Shown here one piece after another: positions 1 to 11,864 of a stretch of 64,000 bases of DNA. The stretch is from Galbula dea (taxonomy: Eukaryota > Chordata > Aves > Piciformes > Galbulidae), in contig VWZX01009988.1 in assembly GCA_013399015.1 (NCBI GenBank), positions 266,854-330,853 on the forward strand, given 5' to 3'. The notes beneath the pieces were generated by a model. The model had not been told where the DNA came from, ran no database searches, and saw only the letters and a list, made by a program, of their open reading frames with translations. Both the position numbers and the translations under genes were made by a program. Position 1 is the first letter of the stretch. Every line of letters begins with the position of its first letter.

Positions 1-371
1 AGCCCTCTTCCCACTGCAGGCTCAGGAGCACATGGGGTTAAGTTCAGGCCACAGTAGGTAGTTTTGTAGCAATCCTTTGTTAGAAGCCAGCATTTAGTCA
101 GGAAAGGAACTGTCCTCCGGTGGAGGATGGTTGAAACAACGACATCTCACTCCCCATTTAAAGGTCAGACTCTTCCTCTCCCTGGTATTTAGGCTGGTTT
201 TGCTGCCTGCCCAACCTTCACCCACCCCTGTTCACCTCAGTGGGGCCCACGGTGTGCACAGATCACCCTCTGCCTGCAAAGGCCTCTTTGAACCTATTCC
301 CACCTCTCTTTTTTGAGCACCATCCCTGCTGCTGCTCAGGAGTTTCCAACACTGTGCTCCCTGGAGCACCC
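1..371. other. Unique non-coding sequence
   Basis: Pyrimidine-rich unique sequence with no repeat family I recognise. Short open frames of 60-75 codons exist in several frames at once, which is what chance gives; none shows a domain or a splice-flanked exon structure. Confidence 0.5.
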
Positions 372-469
372 CCTGCTGCTCTGCACACTTGTAGCTGGTC
401 CCAAACTCATCCTTCTCTTCCCTGCTGTTCTGCACACTTGTAGCTGGTCCCAAACTCATCCCTCTCTTC
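372..469. repeat. 49-bp tandem duplication (two copies)
   Basis: Two adjacent copies of a 49-bp unit (372-420 and 421-469), beginning CCTGCTGCTCTGCACACTTG in the first copy. They differ at only about two positions (CTGCTGCT/CTGCTGTT and CATCCTTC/CATCCCTC). A third copy starts at 470 (CCTGCTGCT) but diverges at once. A simple local slippage or unequal-exchange duplication; no coding meaning is apparent. Confidence 0.85.
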
Positions 470-1936
470 CCTGCTGCTAAAATGCATTAACAAGCTGAGA
501 CAGGTCAGGACTTTCAGCTTTTCCATATTCACCACTGCTGTTTGAGTAACTGAGGGGGAAAAAAGGTTCCTTCTGAAGAACCCCTTTGCTACAGCATGGG
601 AATCAGGGACTTCCTATTCCTTTTCTCCACAACTATCAACAAGTCACTTCACCTTTCTGTGTGACCTTTCAAAGTCTTCCCATCTGGGAAAACTGTCAGG
701 GGACTTACAAATGCTGGTGTGTTGGGTATTTTTCTTTTTAAAACCCCTATGTAAAGTCAAGGTATGAGCAACCACACTCCTGACTGAAGAGGGGACTGGG
801 AATATGGTTTCCATGTCATTCTTCCCCTTGGGAAAGCTAGAGCAGCAGAAATCTGTGAATTAAATGCATTTCAGACATATTTAACAAGCTTTTACAGCCT
901 GAACTGTAAATCCCTAAAAGTGAAATGTGCTCTTCAGAAGTTTTAGGCTTGGTCAGGGCCACCAGCAAGCCCTGATCTCCTCCTGCTATTAGAAATCCCA
1001 CCAGGCACCTTTCCTGAGGTGTGTTTATCTGGAGCAATGTGACCCCAGAAGCCCACACTGCTTTTCAGCCACCACATCCCTGGCCAGGAGCTTAATGCCC
1101 ACTGAGGGGCAGGACCCATTCAGCTACCTGGGAGCCTTGGTCTTCACAGCCGTGGCTCAACTCTCCCCAGCTCTCCTCAATCCTGGCCCTTCAGGCAGCA
1201 CAGGAACTCTGCTTCTCACTTTCCACATCTGCAGAGTGGGAATAACAGCATTCCTCAAGCTCAGAAGGTCCCTGGGCTCATTAAACTCTTCAAAAGCACA
1301 CGGGAGAATCTCCAATGATCCCCAAAATCCCTGCAGAGTTTCATTATTCTTCCAACACTTCCATTAAAGACACATGTCCTGGGAAGTAACAGGCATGAGG
1401 CATCATTATGCTAATTTTAGATGGAGCATCTGCTCAATGTTAAATCTGAAACTTTGTCTCAAAGAAATCATTTCAATGATTCCTCTTCAGAAGTGACATT
1501 TGTCAACCAAGATGTTGTGAAGAGGACTGGCAGCCAAGGATGAGTAATCTGAGCGAGCATATGGACCACGGCGAGCGGCTCGGGGGGAGAGAGGCTGCTG
1601 TGCTTTGCTGTGGCAGGAGCTACTGAACTGGCCAGGCTGATGTGCTTCCTTGCCTCTGAGGTGGCCCTGCCAGCTGCTGCTGGTGGCACAGATCCTTGCC
1701 CTGGGGCTGAGTGTTCTCACTCTGCCTCTGCCCCTTCCTTCTACCTCCACCGTCAGCAGTCAGGGGTTTCCCAGCCTGCCAGTTCCCTGTCTGCTCAAGG
1801 TCCCCCAGGGAGAGGGTCAGCCAGAAACCTGGGACCTCTTCCTTCATCCTTATCTGTATCTGTAGAGACCAAATGGCCTTGAGCAATGCTTATGGTGCTG
1901 CTGCAATAAACTACATAGGTGCCTGAGCAGCATCTT
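470..1936. other. Unique non-coding sequence with a small CpG cluster
   Basis: No recognisable gene or repeat. About five CpGs are packed in 1552-1588 (GAGCGAGC ... CGGCGAGCGGCTCGG), against a CpG-poor background. Overlapping frames of up to 90 codons on both strands around 1.6-1.9 kb are mutually exclusive shadows without known motifs. An AATAAA hexamer occurs near 1904 but no gene is seen to use it. Confidence 0.45.
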
Positions 1937-2909
1937 ACCCTGGGTGTTCCTCAGGGCTCAGTATTGGGCCAGCTCTGTTTAACAGCTTTAGCAATGATCT
2001 GGAGGAGGGGATCAAGGGAACCCTCAGGTTAAGTTTGCAGATGGCACCAAGCTGGGTGGAAGTGTTGATATCCTGGAAGGTAAGGAGGCTCTGCAGAGAT
2101 ATCTGGACAGGCTGGATGGATGGGCTGAAGCCAATGGGATGAGGTTCAACAAGGCCAAGTGCCAGGTTCTGCACTTGGGTCACAACAACCCCATGAACAC
2201 TGCAGGCTTGGGGCAGAGTGGCTGGAAAGCTGCCAGTGGGAAAGGATGTTGGGGGGTTGGTTGGCAGTGGGTGAAGATGACCCAGGTGGCCAAGGAGGCC
2301 AACAGCATCCTGGCTTGGAGCAGCACTAGTGTGGCCAATGAGACTGGGGCAGGGATTGGCCTCCTGGACTGGGCACCGGTGAGGCCACAGCTCCAATCCT
2401 GGGTTCAGACTTGGACCCCTCACTCCAAGAAGGACATGGAGCTGCTGGAGTGTGTCCAGAGAAGAGCAATGAGGCTGGTGAAGAGTCTAGAGCACAAGTG
2501 TTGTGGGGAGCAGCTGAGGAAACTGGGGTTGGTTAGCCTGGAGAAGAGGAGGCTGAGGAGAGACCTTCTCACTCTCTCCAACTCCCTGACAGAAGGTTGG
2601 AGTGAGGTGTGGGATCCTTCTTCCAAGGAACAAGTGATAGGACTAAAGGAAACAGCCTCTATTTGTGCCAGGCTAGGTCTAGGTTGGCCATGAGGAACCA
2701 TTTCTTCCCACAAGTGTTGTGAAGGCCTGGCTCAGGCTGCCTAGAGCAGTGGTGGAGTCACCATCCCTGGATGGGTTTGTAAGATGTGGAGATGTGGTGC
2801 TGAGGGACAAGGGTGTAGTGGTGACCTGGCAGTGCTGGGTTAATAGTTGGAGTTGATGATCTTGAAGGTCTCTTCCAACCAAAAAGATTCTAGGAATCTA
2901 GGATTCTGT
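1937..2909 (+). mobile_element. CR1 LINE fragment, group A, ORF2 3' half plus 3' end
   Basis: 5'-truncated CR1 retrotransposon. It opens inside the reverse transcriptase at the VPQGSVLG motif (near 1942), which is then broken by frameshift. The frame at 2139-2693 still reads the C-terminal part of ORF2 with VANETGAGIGLL, LLECVQRRAMRLVKSLEHKCCGE and SLEKRRLRRDLLTL. The 3' part gives CCATCCCTGGATGGG and ends in GATCTTGAAGGTCTCTTCCA plus degraded GATTCT repeats. ORF2 of CR1 normally encodes an endonuclease and a reverse transcriptase. This copy lacks the endonuclease and most of the catalytic region, so it is dead. It is the longest + strand copy here. Confidence 0.95.
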
Positions 2910-4734
2910 TTCTGTCTTTTTGCACAAGCACCTTAGCAACTTCCCACTCACCTAACCCAGTTTTGCAAAGTCCCAGGGGACAGGAGATCTCATCTTCAGA
3001 GCTATCAGCCTGGTCTCTGGCAGCTGCCAGCCCTGTTTACATTGGGGGAAGGGACTCAGCTACCTTCCAGCACATTTTTTCTCTTCCCTTCTGTTTTCCT
3101 ATACAATCTTCCCATTAATTTGAGGCTCAGTCATTTCCAGCTTGCCTGGGGAGCCCTGGGGATCTGGAGGCAGCTTCGAAGAGTTTTGTGAGATGTAAAC
3201 TAAGAAAAGCAAAGCCAACACCTGGAGAGCTTAAATTTGCTATGCAAATGACTGCACCCCCCTGTAAAAATGTACAATTTACATATCAGAAAAAAACCCA
3301 ACCCAAACCAAAACAACAAACCATGTTGGAAACTACTGAGATAGACAAATACAGGGTAAGCAGCCCAAAAACCACATCAGCACATCTGAAAGGTGTGACA
3401 GAGAAGGTCCATGTCCAGCACAATGAGTGTCTATACATAACAAGCCTTCATTTCAGAATGAAATCAGCATTTTTACCATATAGCTTGACTTTCTCTGTAC
3501 ACATGAGGGTCATCTTCCCCCCAGAATAGTGCCAAAAGAAAAGTTCCATTTTACTCTCAAGAGCTGAATGGTCACAACTTGCCATCATGGTGCCTACAGG
3601 ATGAGGCCTTTTCAATTCTACCTAGCAGAGCTCTGAAGTTCCACTAGAAATTGGTCATCTCCAATATCCTAAATGCCTCTGCATAACATCAGCCACTGAG
3701 CCCTGAGCCAGCTCTTTCTTGGCAGTACCATTTGCATAAGTCCACAAGCATTTGTCTGCCTTTTAGACAGAAGATGCCACAGAAATAGCCATCAAAATTC
3801 AGTCATGCTGCCTAAAACCTGCTTCTCCCTCATCTTGGCCCTGATGGCACTTCTCAAGCAAGCCCAATAATTTCTGAAGTGTGATTTTCAACTGTCCCAT
3901 GCAAATGTCCTGCTCAGATTCATTTTCCTTTATACATACTATGGCAAAGGATGAATTCCCTAGCAGGGACACCACCATAACCCTGCTGGAGGCTTCCAGG
4001 AGGCAAGGGAGTCAAAGCCACATGCAGCACCCAGCAGTGAGTTGGGACTTCCCAGCACCAAACAGGAAACCAAGCAAAGGAAATGAATAACCAACAAAGG
4101 TCTAAATCAAACACTCAAAGGGTGGGGGAGGTAACAGAGAAAACAATAAACAAAGTAATAAACACACTGGAGAAAGCTTGTGTGTAAAAGGAAGCCCAGG
4201 GCTTGACCTTGCACCAGTGTTGCTCCTCCAGTGCAAGGGAGAACTGAGCAACACCCAAATCTTTCTTGCTCCAGCCTCCATCATCATGTGCCTGGCTGCC
4301 TGCTCACACCCAACCATCAACCACCAGCAGCAGAGTGTGGTCCAGCCAAGGCAGCCTGCTCTAGGATGTCCATGCCCTTTGGGATAGACAGGGTGGGACA
4401 TCCTCCAGTTGCTCATGCAAGCAAGGTGAAGGCAGTGCCACCCAGCCTGAGCTCCCAGGAAGGGTGTGCATTGCTGGGAGAGCTCTGTCATATGGATGCC
4501 AAGCTCCAGGTCCATGATGGCTTCTGAGTTTTCAGAAGAGCTCCAGGTGAGTGCCACATCCCAGCCCTGCACTGCTCAGATGTGGACACTCCCCTTGCAG
4601 CTGGCACGTCTCAGTGTGTCTCAGAGGATTACAAATGTGCTGCATTTCAGAGGTGGTGGTGGAATTAGAGCCCAAACAACCCAAATGCTGCCATCATTTC
4701 TGCTCTAGAGAAAAAAAAAATAACTGCTACACAG
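2910..4734. other. Unique non-coding sequence
   Basis: An A/C-rich tract lies at 3289-3322. Two ATGCAAAT octamers occur at 3242-3249 and 3899-3906; such octamers can bind POU proteins, but two in 650 bp may be chance. The 113-codon frame at 3188-3529 and the 156-codon minus frame at 4102-4572 carry no recognisable domain. An A tract precedes the next CR1 at about 4709-4720. Confidence 0.45.
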
Positions 4735-5345
4735 CTGGCTGAAGATGAGGCAGCAGAGTGCTCAGGTGGCCAAGGAGGCCAACAGCATCCTGGGTTGGAG
4801 CAGCACTAGGGTGGCCAATGAGACTAGGGCAGGGATTGGCCTCCTGGACTGGGCACTGGGGAGGCCACAGCTCCAATCCTGGGGTCAGTTTTGGGCTCCT
4901 CACTCCAAGAAGGACATGGAGCTGCTGGAGTGTGTCCAAAGAAGGGCAGGGAAGCTGCTGAAGGGTCTAGAGCACAAGTGTTGTGGGGAGCAGCTGAGGG
5001 AACTGGGGTTGTTTAGCCTGGAGAAAAGGAGGCTCAGGGGAGACCTTCTCACTCTGCAACTCCCTGAAAGCAGGACAAACAATGGGACTAAAGGAAACAG
5101 CCTCAAGTTGTGCCAGGGGATGTTTAGGTTGGACATGAGGAACAAATTCTTCCCCCCAAGGGTTGTCAAGCCCTGGCCCAGGCTGCCCAGAGCAGAGGAG
5201 TCGCCATCCCTGGAGGGGTTCAAAGGACAGGTGGATGTGGTGCTGAGGGCCATGGTTCAGTGGTGACCTGGCAGTGTCAGGTTAACAGTTGAACTCAATG
5301 ATCTTGAAGGCCTTTTCCAACCAAACCAATTCTATCATTCTGTGA
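4735..5345 (+). mobile_element. CR1 LINE fragment, group A, ORF2 C-terminus and 3' end
   Basis: A 5'-truncated CR1. The frame 4745-5266 (173 codons) runs unbroken to the usual ORF2 stop. It shows VANETRAGIGLLDWALGR, LLECVQRRAGKLLKGLEHK, LFSLEKRRLRGDLLTL, FRLDMRNKFF and PRLPRAEESPSLEGF. About a dozen codons of the usual segment after LLTL are missing. It ends in GATCTTGAAGGCCTTTTCCA and ATTCTATCATTCTGTG, the CR1 terminal repeats. It lies in the same orientation as the related copy 1.8 kb upstream. No catalytic residues remain. Confidence 0.95.
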
Positions 5346-5903
5346 CTAAACCTCCATGCAAAGCAGTAACCAGCTGCTGCTTCTGCCCCTCACCCTGCTG
5401 GAGCTGCCACCACAACTCCCATCCTACAGCAGACATGGATGAGGTGGCAGCCATGGGCACTGTGCCCTGTCTTGGACCTTTGGCACTTGCTCAGAGGCTG
5501 CTCCAGTGTCTGCTCTCAGGTTACCCTGCACAGCCCAAGCTGCCTCTCTGGCACCTGAGCAGGGGGGAAGCCAGGGCACTGCCAGAGAGGCTGAGGGACT
5601 CTCAGGTCAGCTGCAGGACTTCTTCCTTCTCTCCAGCTGAACTGCTAGGTTGCTTTACTATTTTTAAGAATGTCCCCTGGGCACCCAGGCCTCTGGCTGG
5701 ATGCTCTTTCAGTATCATTTACAGATAAACAGGAATGTTTGTCCAACAGTTAGCCCATTCATTTCAATGGAGTGATTCTGAGGTTGAACTTGGCCCCAGA
5801 CTCTTGGTGGTGTTTAAATAGGACAGTTTATGCTGCACAGGGCTGTGGACATCCCCAGGAAGAAGTAAAATAACAAATGACACAAGAAACATTGAATAGT
5901 GTT
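5346..5903. other. Unique non-coding sequence
   Basis: A 128-codon frame (5342-5728) starts in the CR1 tail and continues into unique DNA. Its cysteine- and leucine-rich product matches nothing I know, so I treat it as chance. No simple repeats stand out. Confidence 0.4.
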
Positions 5904-5962
5904 TGGGGGGTTGGACTAGATGATCTCCAGAGGTCCCCTTCAACCCCCAGTGTTCTGTGATA
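5904..5962 (+). mobile_element. CR1 3'-end stub
   Basis: About 60 bases of CR1 3' terminus: GGGGGGTTGGACTAGATGAT, CTCCAGAGGTCCCCTTCAAC, then GTTCTGTGATA. Only the non-coding tail survives, so this is an extreme 5' truncation. Confidence 0.85.
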
Positions 5963-6165
5963 CATCCTCCTGAGAGGTAAAATCAGATTAATCCTGAAGT
6001 GCAGCCTCAGCTGGGGCTACCTCATGAGATGGATGAGTAGAAGGCTTGGATGAGGCTGAACAATGACAGCTCTTGTTTTCTTCTAGAGACAAAACACCCA
6101 CACATGCCCTAAAGCTGCCTCCTCTCTTAGGACCTGAGGAAGAACAAACAACTTTTAACACAGCC

Positions 6166-6222
6166 TCAGAGAATCAGGAAGGTTGGAAGAGACCTCTAAG
6201 AGCATCAAGTCCAACCATCAGC
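6166..6222 (-). mobile_element. CR1 3'-end stub (minus)
   Basis: Reads on the + strand as the reverse complement of a CR1 tail: AGAGAATCAGGAAGGTTGGA, AGAGACCTCTAAGAGCATCA, AGTCCAACCATC. No coding part remains. Confidence 0.8.
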
Positions 6223-6906
6223 CTGCCACTGTGGCTCCAGTGTCTTGAGCAGCAATTAGAAACTCTTCCAACTTGAAAGGTGGCAGCACCAGCAGTGTGT
6301 GTTTGACCTGAAACTCCATTCTGGGAGCCAACTCATGGCACAGCAGTGAATTCTCTCCTATGACAAGAGATCTACCAGGAGCTTCTGCTGCTCTTTGCAT
6401 TAATTGCTTTGCCTCATTTCTGCTTCCCACCACAGAAACTCACAGTCTTCTCAGCTCATGTTCTCCCTTTCAAGTCAGAATTAGCAGCAGAAAACCAAAA
6501 CAGTTTTATTAGTGGACTGTGGCCTTTTAACAAACTTCAGTAATAAATAATCATAAGTTTTGCATCTGTGGCTAAGCACAAGAGGACCTGGGGGGGGTGT
6601 GGAGTGTGCATGTGGCCACTAACTGGCAGCATCTTGTGATGGAAGCTCAAGGGAGAGCAGGCAGCAGCCTAACACCACTGAAAAAGGACAAAAACCCCAT
6701 CATTCAGACAATAAAACATAACTTTATAGTTCAGAGGCAGCTGAGGGTTTTATTTGCAGTGGTGAAGCAGGGACTTCAGCTCTTTGATGTGTAAGAAAAT
6801 GCAGACAGCAGATTTAGAGCATTTGTGCTTTAAATGTAGATATATTGGATGCACTGAACAGTGAGGTTGGAACTGGTGCAAAACTTGTTTCTGCAGCAAG
6901 CTGGTC
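6223..6906. other. Unique non-coding sequence
   Basis: Contains a run of eight G at about 6590-6597 and AATAAAC/AATAAA-like A/T-rich stretches at 6540-6560 and 6710-6720. No gene or repeat family recognised. Confidence 0.4.
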
Positions 6907-7268
6907 TTTGGGGTTGTTGAGCCTGGAGAAGAGGAAGGCTCCAGGGAGACCTTGCTACAGCCTTGCAGCACTTCAGGGGAGCCTATAGGAAAGATTGGGA
7001 CAGATTTTTTAGCAGGATCTGTTGTGTCAGGCCAAGGGGTGATGGTTTGAAACCAAAAGAGGAGATTTAGACTAGATAGAATGAAGAATTTTCTCCACTG
7101 AGGGTGGTGAGAGCCTGGCCCAGGTTGCCCAGAGAGGTGGGAGATGTCCCATGCCTGGAACCATCCCAGCTCAGGTTGTCTGGGGCTGTGAGCAACCTGC
7201 TCCAGTTCTAGGTGTTGGCCTAGGTGACCTGTAAAGGTCTCTTCCAACCCTAACCTTTCTGTGATTCT
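6907..7268 (+). mobile_element. CR1 LINE fragment, group C, 3' end
   Basis: Starts at GGGGTTGTTGAGCCTGGAGA, the DNA for the GLLSLEKR-like block. It then follows the group C course: AGCAGGATCTGTTGTGTCAG, AAGGGGTGATGGTTTGAAAC, GAGGAGATTTAGACTAGATA, CCAGAGAGGTGGGAGATGTC, and the tail AGGTGACCTGTAAAGGTCTC. It ends in TTTCTGTGATTCTTA. The reading frame is broken in several places. The 24.1-kb copy is its closest relative in the window by eye. Confidence 0.93.
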
Positions 7269-8363
7269 TATTTCCTCTGGGGCAGCAGAACATGGCAGAA
7301 GTTCTTATTGCTCACTTGCCACTCCTTCTTTAAAACTCTGTGGCTGCTTGGTAGTTTGGAAGCTGGGCACTTCAAGGCTCCCAGCAGACTTGCCTCTTGG
7401 TCTGGCACCTTCCTCTGCTGCTTCATAGCAGAAAGGAAACTTTTCATAGGGAGAGAAAAAGGGGCTGGGGGTTTCACCCTGCAAACCTTTCCCCAGTCTC
7501 CTGTTCTTGGCAGAACAGACCTCTAAGCTATTGCTAATAAAGATATCTTAGTGTCTGCCTTCTGCAGCATGCTTCCTGGCTGGAATCTATCTCACCCAGC
7601 TTCAGACAAAGCAAATACCTCCACACCTCCTTCTCTGCAGGAAGTCCTAGAGTTTATGCACTTCATTGCAAGATACACATCTAAAGCAGCAGGTGAATCA
7701 TGCTCTGGAGCATTTTTTCCTCTCTCCTGACTGGAAAGGGAGAGTGGGTGACTCCTCAGCTGGAGAGAGATGAGAGGAGTCCAACCCTGCTGCTTGCACT
7801 GCCCAGAGACTCAGGTAGCCTGCTCTCCAGAGGCTGTGTGGATGTGAGTGCATGAGCCTGCATGATTTTACACTTCATCAAGCCACTGGAAATGTCACCT
7901 GACTTCCCTCCCTGTGCTTATTATGTATTATTCATACATCCAGTTGTATATAATTCACTAATGAATGCCATACCAATAAAAAAATACATTTTAGACAAGG
8001 AAGTTGATCAGAAAGACCCTTCCAAATGAGATCTAGTAACTTAGACCTTAAAAACTTAGGGAATTAAGACTTCAGGTCACATACAAACCCAAATTCAAAT
8101 AAACACTTGTGAAATGAAGGTATCAAAAACCCTCTAAAATTCTGAGGCAATGCATTGCAGGAAATGATAAAATCACCACTGGTGGTTCCAGAAGCTGAGC
8201 TGCTATCCTTGGTCCAATCAAGTCCTCTCCACTCCTGTATCCCCTCTCCAGCAGTGGCCAGAGGGTGTGTAGCTGTACCATCAAACTGCACCAGGAAGGT
8301 GCAGCAAGGGAAGAGAAGGGCAGGTCATCTCCACTGCTTGATCAGAACTGCAAGCAGGTGGCA
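7269..8363. other. Unique non-coding sequence, A/T-rich in the middle
   Basis: 7910-8010 is A/T-rich with AATAAAAAAATA and TTATGTATTATTCAT. Nothing coding or repetitive is recognised. Confidence 0.4.
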
Positions 8364-8782
8364 GGAAGGGTCTGGAGCACAAGGGTTGTGAGGAGCAGCT
8401 GAGGGAACTGGGCTTGGTTAGTCTGGAGAGGAGGAGGCTCAGGGGAGACCTTCTCACTCTCTGCAGCTCCCTGAGAGGAGGTTGGAGTAACGTGGGGCTC
8501 AGTTGCCTTTCCCTAGTAACAAGTGATAGGACAAGAGGAAATGGCTTCAAATTCCACTATGGGAGATTCAGATTGGGTATTGGGAAGAATTTCTTCCCCA
8601 AAAGGGTTCTCAGGCCTTGGCCCAGGCTGCCCAGGGCAGTGATGGAGTCACCATCCCTAGAAGAGCTCAGAAACCATGTAGCTGTGGTGCTTGGGGCCAT
8701 GGTTTAGTGGTGACCTGGCAGTGCTAGGGAGACTCAATGATCTCAGAGGTCTTCTCCAACCCTAAGGATTCTATGATCCTAT
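8364..8782 (+). mobile_element. CR1 LINE fragment, group A, ORF2 end and 3' end
   Basis: The frame 8414-8707 reads the last ~97 codons of ORF2: SLERRRLRGDLLTLCSSLRG, SDRTRGNGFKF, RFRLGIGKNFFPKRVLRPWP, RLPRAVMESPSLEEL. The frame is intact to the stop, so this part has suffered little decay. The tail ends in GATCTCAGAGGTCTTCTCCA and GGATTCTATGATCCTATGG. No RT core is present. Confidence 0.95.
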
Positions 8783-11700
8783 GGCAGTGTTTGGGCCACC
8801 TGGAAGTCGACCTGCAGCCAGAAATTAGCTGACATGGCTAAGGAACTTTTGCACCAACCAAAACCATGTCTGTGTATGTGACTCCAACCTTCCAAGTGAA
8901 GCTCCAGCTCCAGTAAGCCCCTCAGAGTAGTGTGCAGGCTGCTCTGGAAGGGACCCAACCCATCTTTGGAAGGCTTCTCCTTCCAGCACAGCACCAGGGC
9001 CTGGGCAGGACATTGTTAACTTAGAGAAGAGTTAGGTAAGATCCTTCCAAACCTAGTTTTGATGACTATTGAAAGCAAACAGTCCACAGGCATGATCCCA
9101 GCTCTCTTAATGCAAGAGGTTATTGGGATTTTTCAGGCTGTGAACAGCAGGGCCATGCATCTCCTTAAGGACTGAGAGAGCTCTCAGAGCCACCAAGACA
9201 GCCTCTGGTCAATTCACTTGGCATGAGAAGATATTTTTCTCTGATTTTTAGTTTTCCTGCTGTCCTGTGTTCTGTCTCCTCCATTCAGGTCCCAGAAGTA
9301 CCTGAAGGAGTAGGAAAGGGCCATGGAGGTGGCCTGGGGCTTTATCCCTGAAAAACACCATATGGCCATGGTCTAGGAAAGGAGAGTGCAGATTTTTAGG
9401 AGTGCAGAGAATGGCACTGAAACCTCAGAGAACTGGAATGCAGCCTCCAGCATGTGAGTTACCTGAGCTCCTACCCATCAGTGCTCACTGGTCCTGCAAG
9501 GCACCACCCCAGAGCAAAGGAAAGACCAAAGCAGGCACTGATTTCCCACTGGAGCCTCCTCAGAGAACTGTCAGAGGAAGGTGGGGAATGTTGACACAGG
9601 CTGGCATCTGTTGGAGGGAGTCTGGCAGGCACTTGGCTTCCTGTGTGCATACATGGATGTCTGGTTTCAGAGATGAGCCTGCTCTGCCTTGGGGTGCAGT
9701 GAGGATCTTTAACTTTTCAGTTGGAAGACTGAAGTCAGGAGGAAGATCCTCTCATTGTCTGGGAGCCATTTGCTGTTTAAAAAGGTCAGGCACAAGGAGG
9801 GAAGCTCAGATAAGGTCAGATTTTCTCCAGCCAGGTGAGCACCCTAGTAAGGTGGCAGGTTTGAGGTGCATCACAGCCCTCTCTCTACACATCAGAACTG
9901 GATCTAGCTTGTGTACAAATAGTCATTAACTGCAGAAAAACAATGGACTGAGGTCTTCCAGGTGTCAAAACCACCAGCAAGGGCAAGGCTGTCCCACACA
10001 CAGGACCAGCTCAGCTTGACTCTGCAGGGGTCTCCCAGGAGCCTCTGTCATGGAATCCTTTCCAGATCTGAGAAAATCACAGTCAGGTCTGGGCTATCCC
10101 TGCCCAAAGTTTCTGTCTGGGTGAATCCCAATTCTCCTGCTCCCCAGTGCTCAGGAGCTGAATTTCTTCCCTGTGCCTGTGAATGCACTGAGTGCCCAAG
10201 CTCAGGGAAGCCAGACTGATCCTCACCTCCCAGCACACAGTGTCCTGTCCTGCATTTTGGCTTTATAAGTGTACCAACTGTCAAAAGTGTGACTACATTT
10301 TAATGAAGTTTTATTTTACAACTACTTTAAGTTCCTGCTCCAGTGTAGCACTGTGTCAAGGGTATAAAATTAGCCCACAGATTGTCTTTGGTTACTTTAC
10401 TGAGCAGAGAAAGAGAAATGAAATCCTTGGTACTCCTCTCTCTCTGCCTCTTGATTGCCTTTCCTGTCCCACCAGGCAAGGAGGACAAACCTTGGTGCTT
10501 TAGTTTGGTTTAGACTTTTCTGGCTGTTAAGTGGAAAGAGAGAAAAGCATTTTCTGCATCAGAGCTCCTGTGCCCTTGGCAAAACCAGAGCCAGCCTTGG
10601 CCCACACAGCAGCTGGGTGATGCTTCCACAGTTTGCTATTTCAGCATTTGCTGGTGAATCAGGGCTCCTCTGTCCATGGACATCCTGCTCACCTAGGAGG
10701 AGGAAGCTTTTCAAACTCCTCTGCTCACCTTGCTTAAGCTCACTGTGGAACTCCCCAACACACAGTGCTGTGCAACCTGAACAAGGTGCTGCAGTCTCCT
10801 TCTGCAGCCCCCCAGAGACCCCAACCACAGAGGAAAAAAAATCACAAAGCAATGTTTGGAACTGAGAGGGTCTGGAGGAGAAACAGAGAGAGGCAGCACT
10901 GCCTGCAGAAGCATGTTGGAGCTGTCAAGCACAGATGGTGGTCAAACAGAAGGGGACATTTCTGGGAGCATGTTTCTGCAGAGCTTGATCATTTATTTCT
11001 AGATGCAGAGAGACAGGACAGGCACACAGTGAATCTCCAGGCAGAAAGAGGCTGTTGGACATCAGGTTGTCAGTTTTCCTATCTTCTGAAGAGAATCCCA
11101 GAGAGGTTAATTTGAAGAGTGAGTGTTCCCCACTCGCAATCTTCTTCCCTCCCTTGTGGCTCTATGGCAGAAGCTATCTTATTGCTTACCTCCAAGGCAG
11201 GAGAATGGAAAAGGGCTTCTGCTGGAGGTCAGCCACTGCTCTGTGCTGGCTATCAGCAGAAGGGGGAGGAAATCTTTGAGCTTTAGGTGATGCCCAGATG
11301 TTTTCTCATCTGCCTTGGCATCTTGGACCGGCTTTGGCACCTGCAGTGGTGTGTGCACTCAGGAAAGCAATCCAGACATGCCATACTCCAAGCTGATTAG
11401 CCTTGCAGATGCCTAAACTTGACTAGAGGCCAGGTAGCACCTAAGCTATCCCTGGGTGCTCCTCTCTAGGCACCTGCACATGCTCAGGAGTGCCCCAAGC
11501 TTTGGAGCTGGCCATTTTGCTCATATCTAATCTAAGTCTTGATCCAAGGAGAAGTCATCTGCTCAAACACCACCCACTAGGCATGGGCAGCCCCCAAATA
11601 CAGCATGGAGCACACAAGCTGCTCTCTGACACAGATATGAGAGGTGCTGTGTGAGAACAGCTGATGGGCAGTTGTCTCCTTCCCAGAATAAGATTTATGA

Positions 11701-11792
11701 TGCTGTCTTGGACTGGAGGTTTGCTGTTCCCCTTAGACACCTCTTCTTGCTCCCCTGATCTCCCACAAGGGAAGGTGGAAGACAGGGGGTGC
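8783..11792. other. Three-kilobase unique non-coding stretch
   Basis: No CR1 and no other repeat family seen. The longest frame, 9402-9929 on + (175 codons), has ordinary composition with no recognisable motif, and overlapping frames of similar size (10455-10865 +, 10559-10852 -) compete with it. I see no convincing exon with flanking splice sites. Confidence 0.45.
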
Positions 11793-11864
11793 CAGGCAGG
11801 GGGGTTGGAGCTAGATGATCTTTGAGGTCCCTTCCAACTCTGACAATTCTATGATTCTATGATC
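11793..11864 (+). mobile_element. CR1 3'-end stub with three terminal repeats
   Basis: AGGGGGGTTGGAGCTAGATG, ATCTTTGAGGTCCCTTCCAA, then ATTCTATGATTCTATGATC. Three near-perfect units of the CR1 terminal octamer are visible, suggesting a fairly young copy despite extreme truncation. Confidence 0.9.

Noticed and set aside
9402..9929. 175-codon + frame
   Set aside because: No recognisable motif and length within chance for 64 kb in six frames at this base composition.
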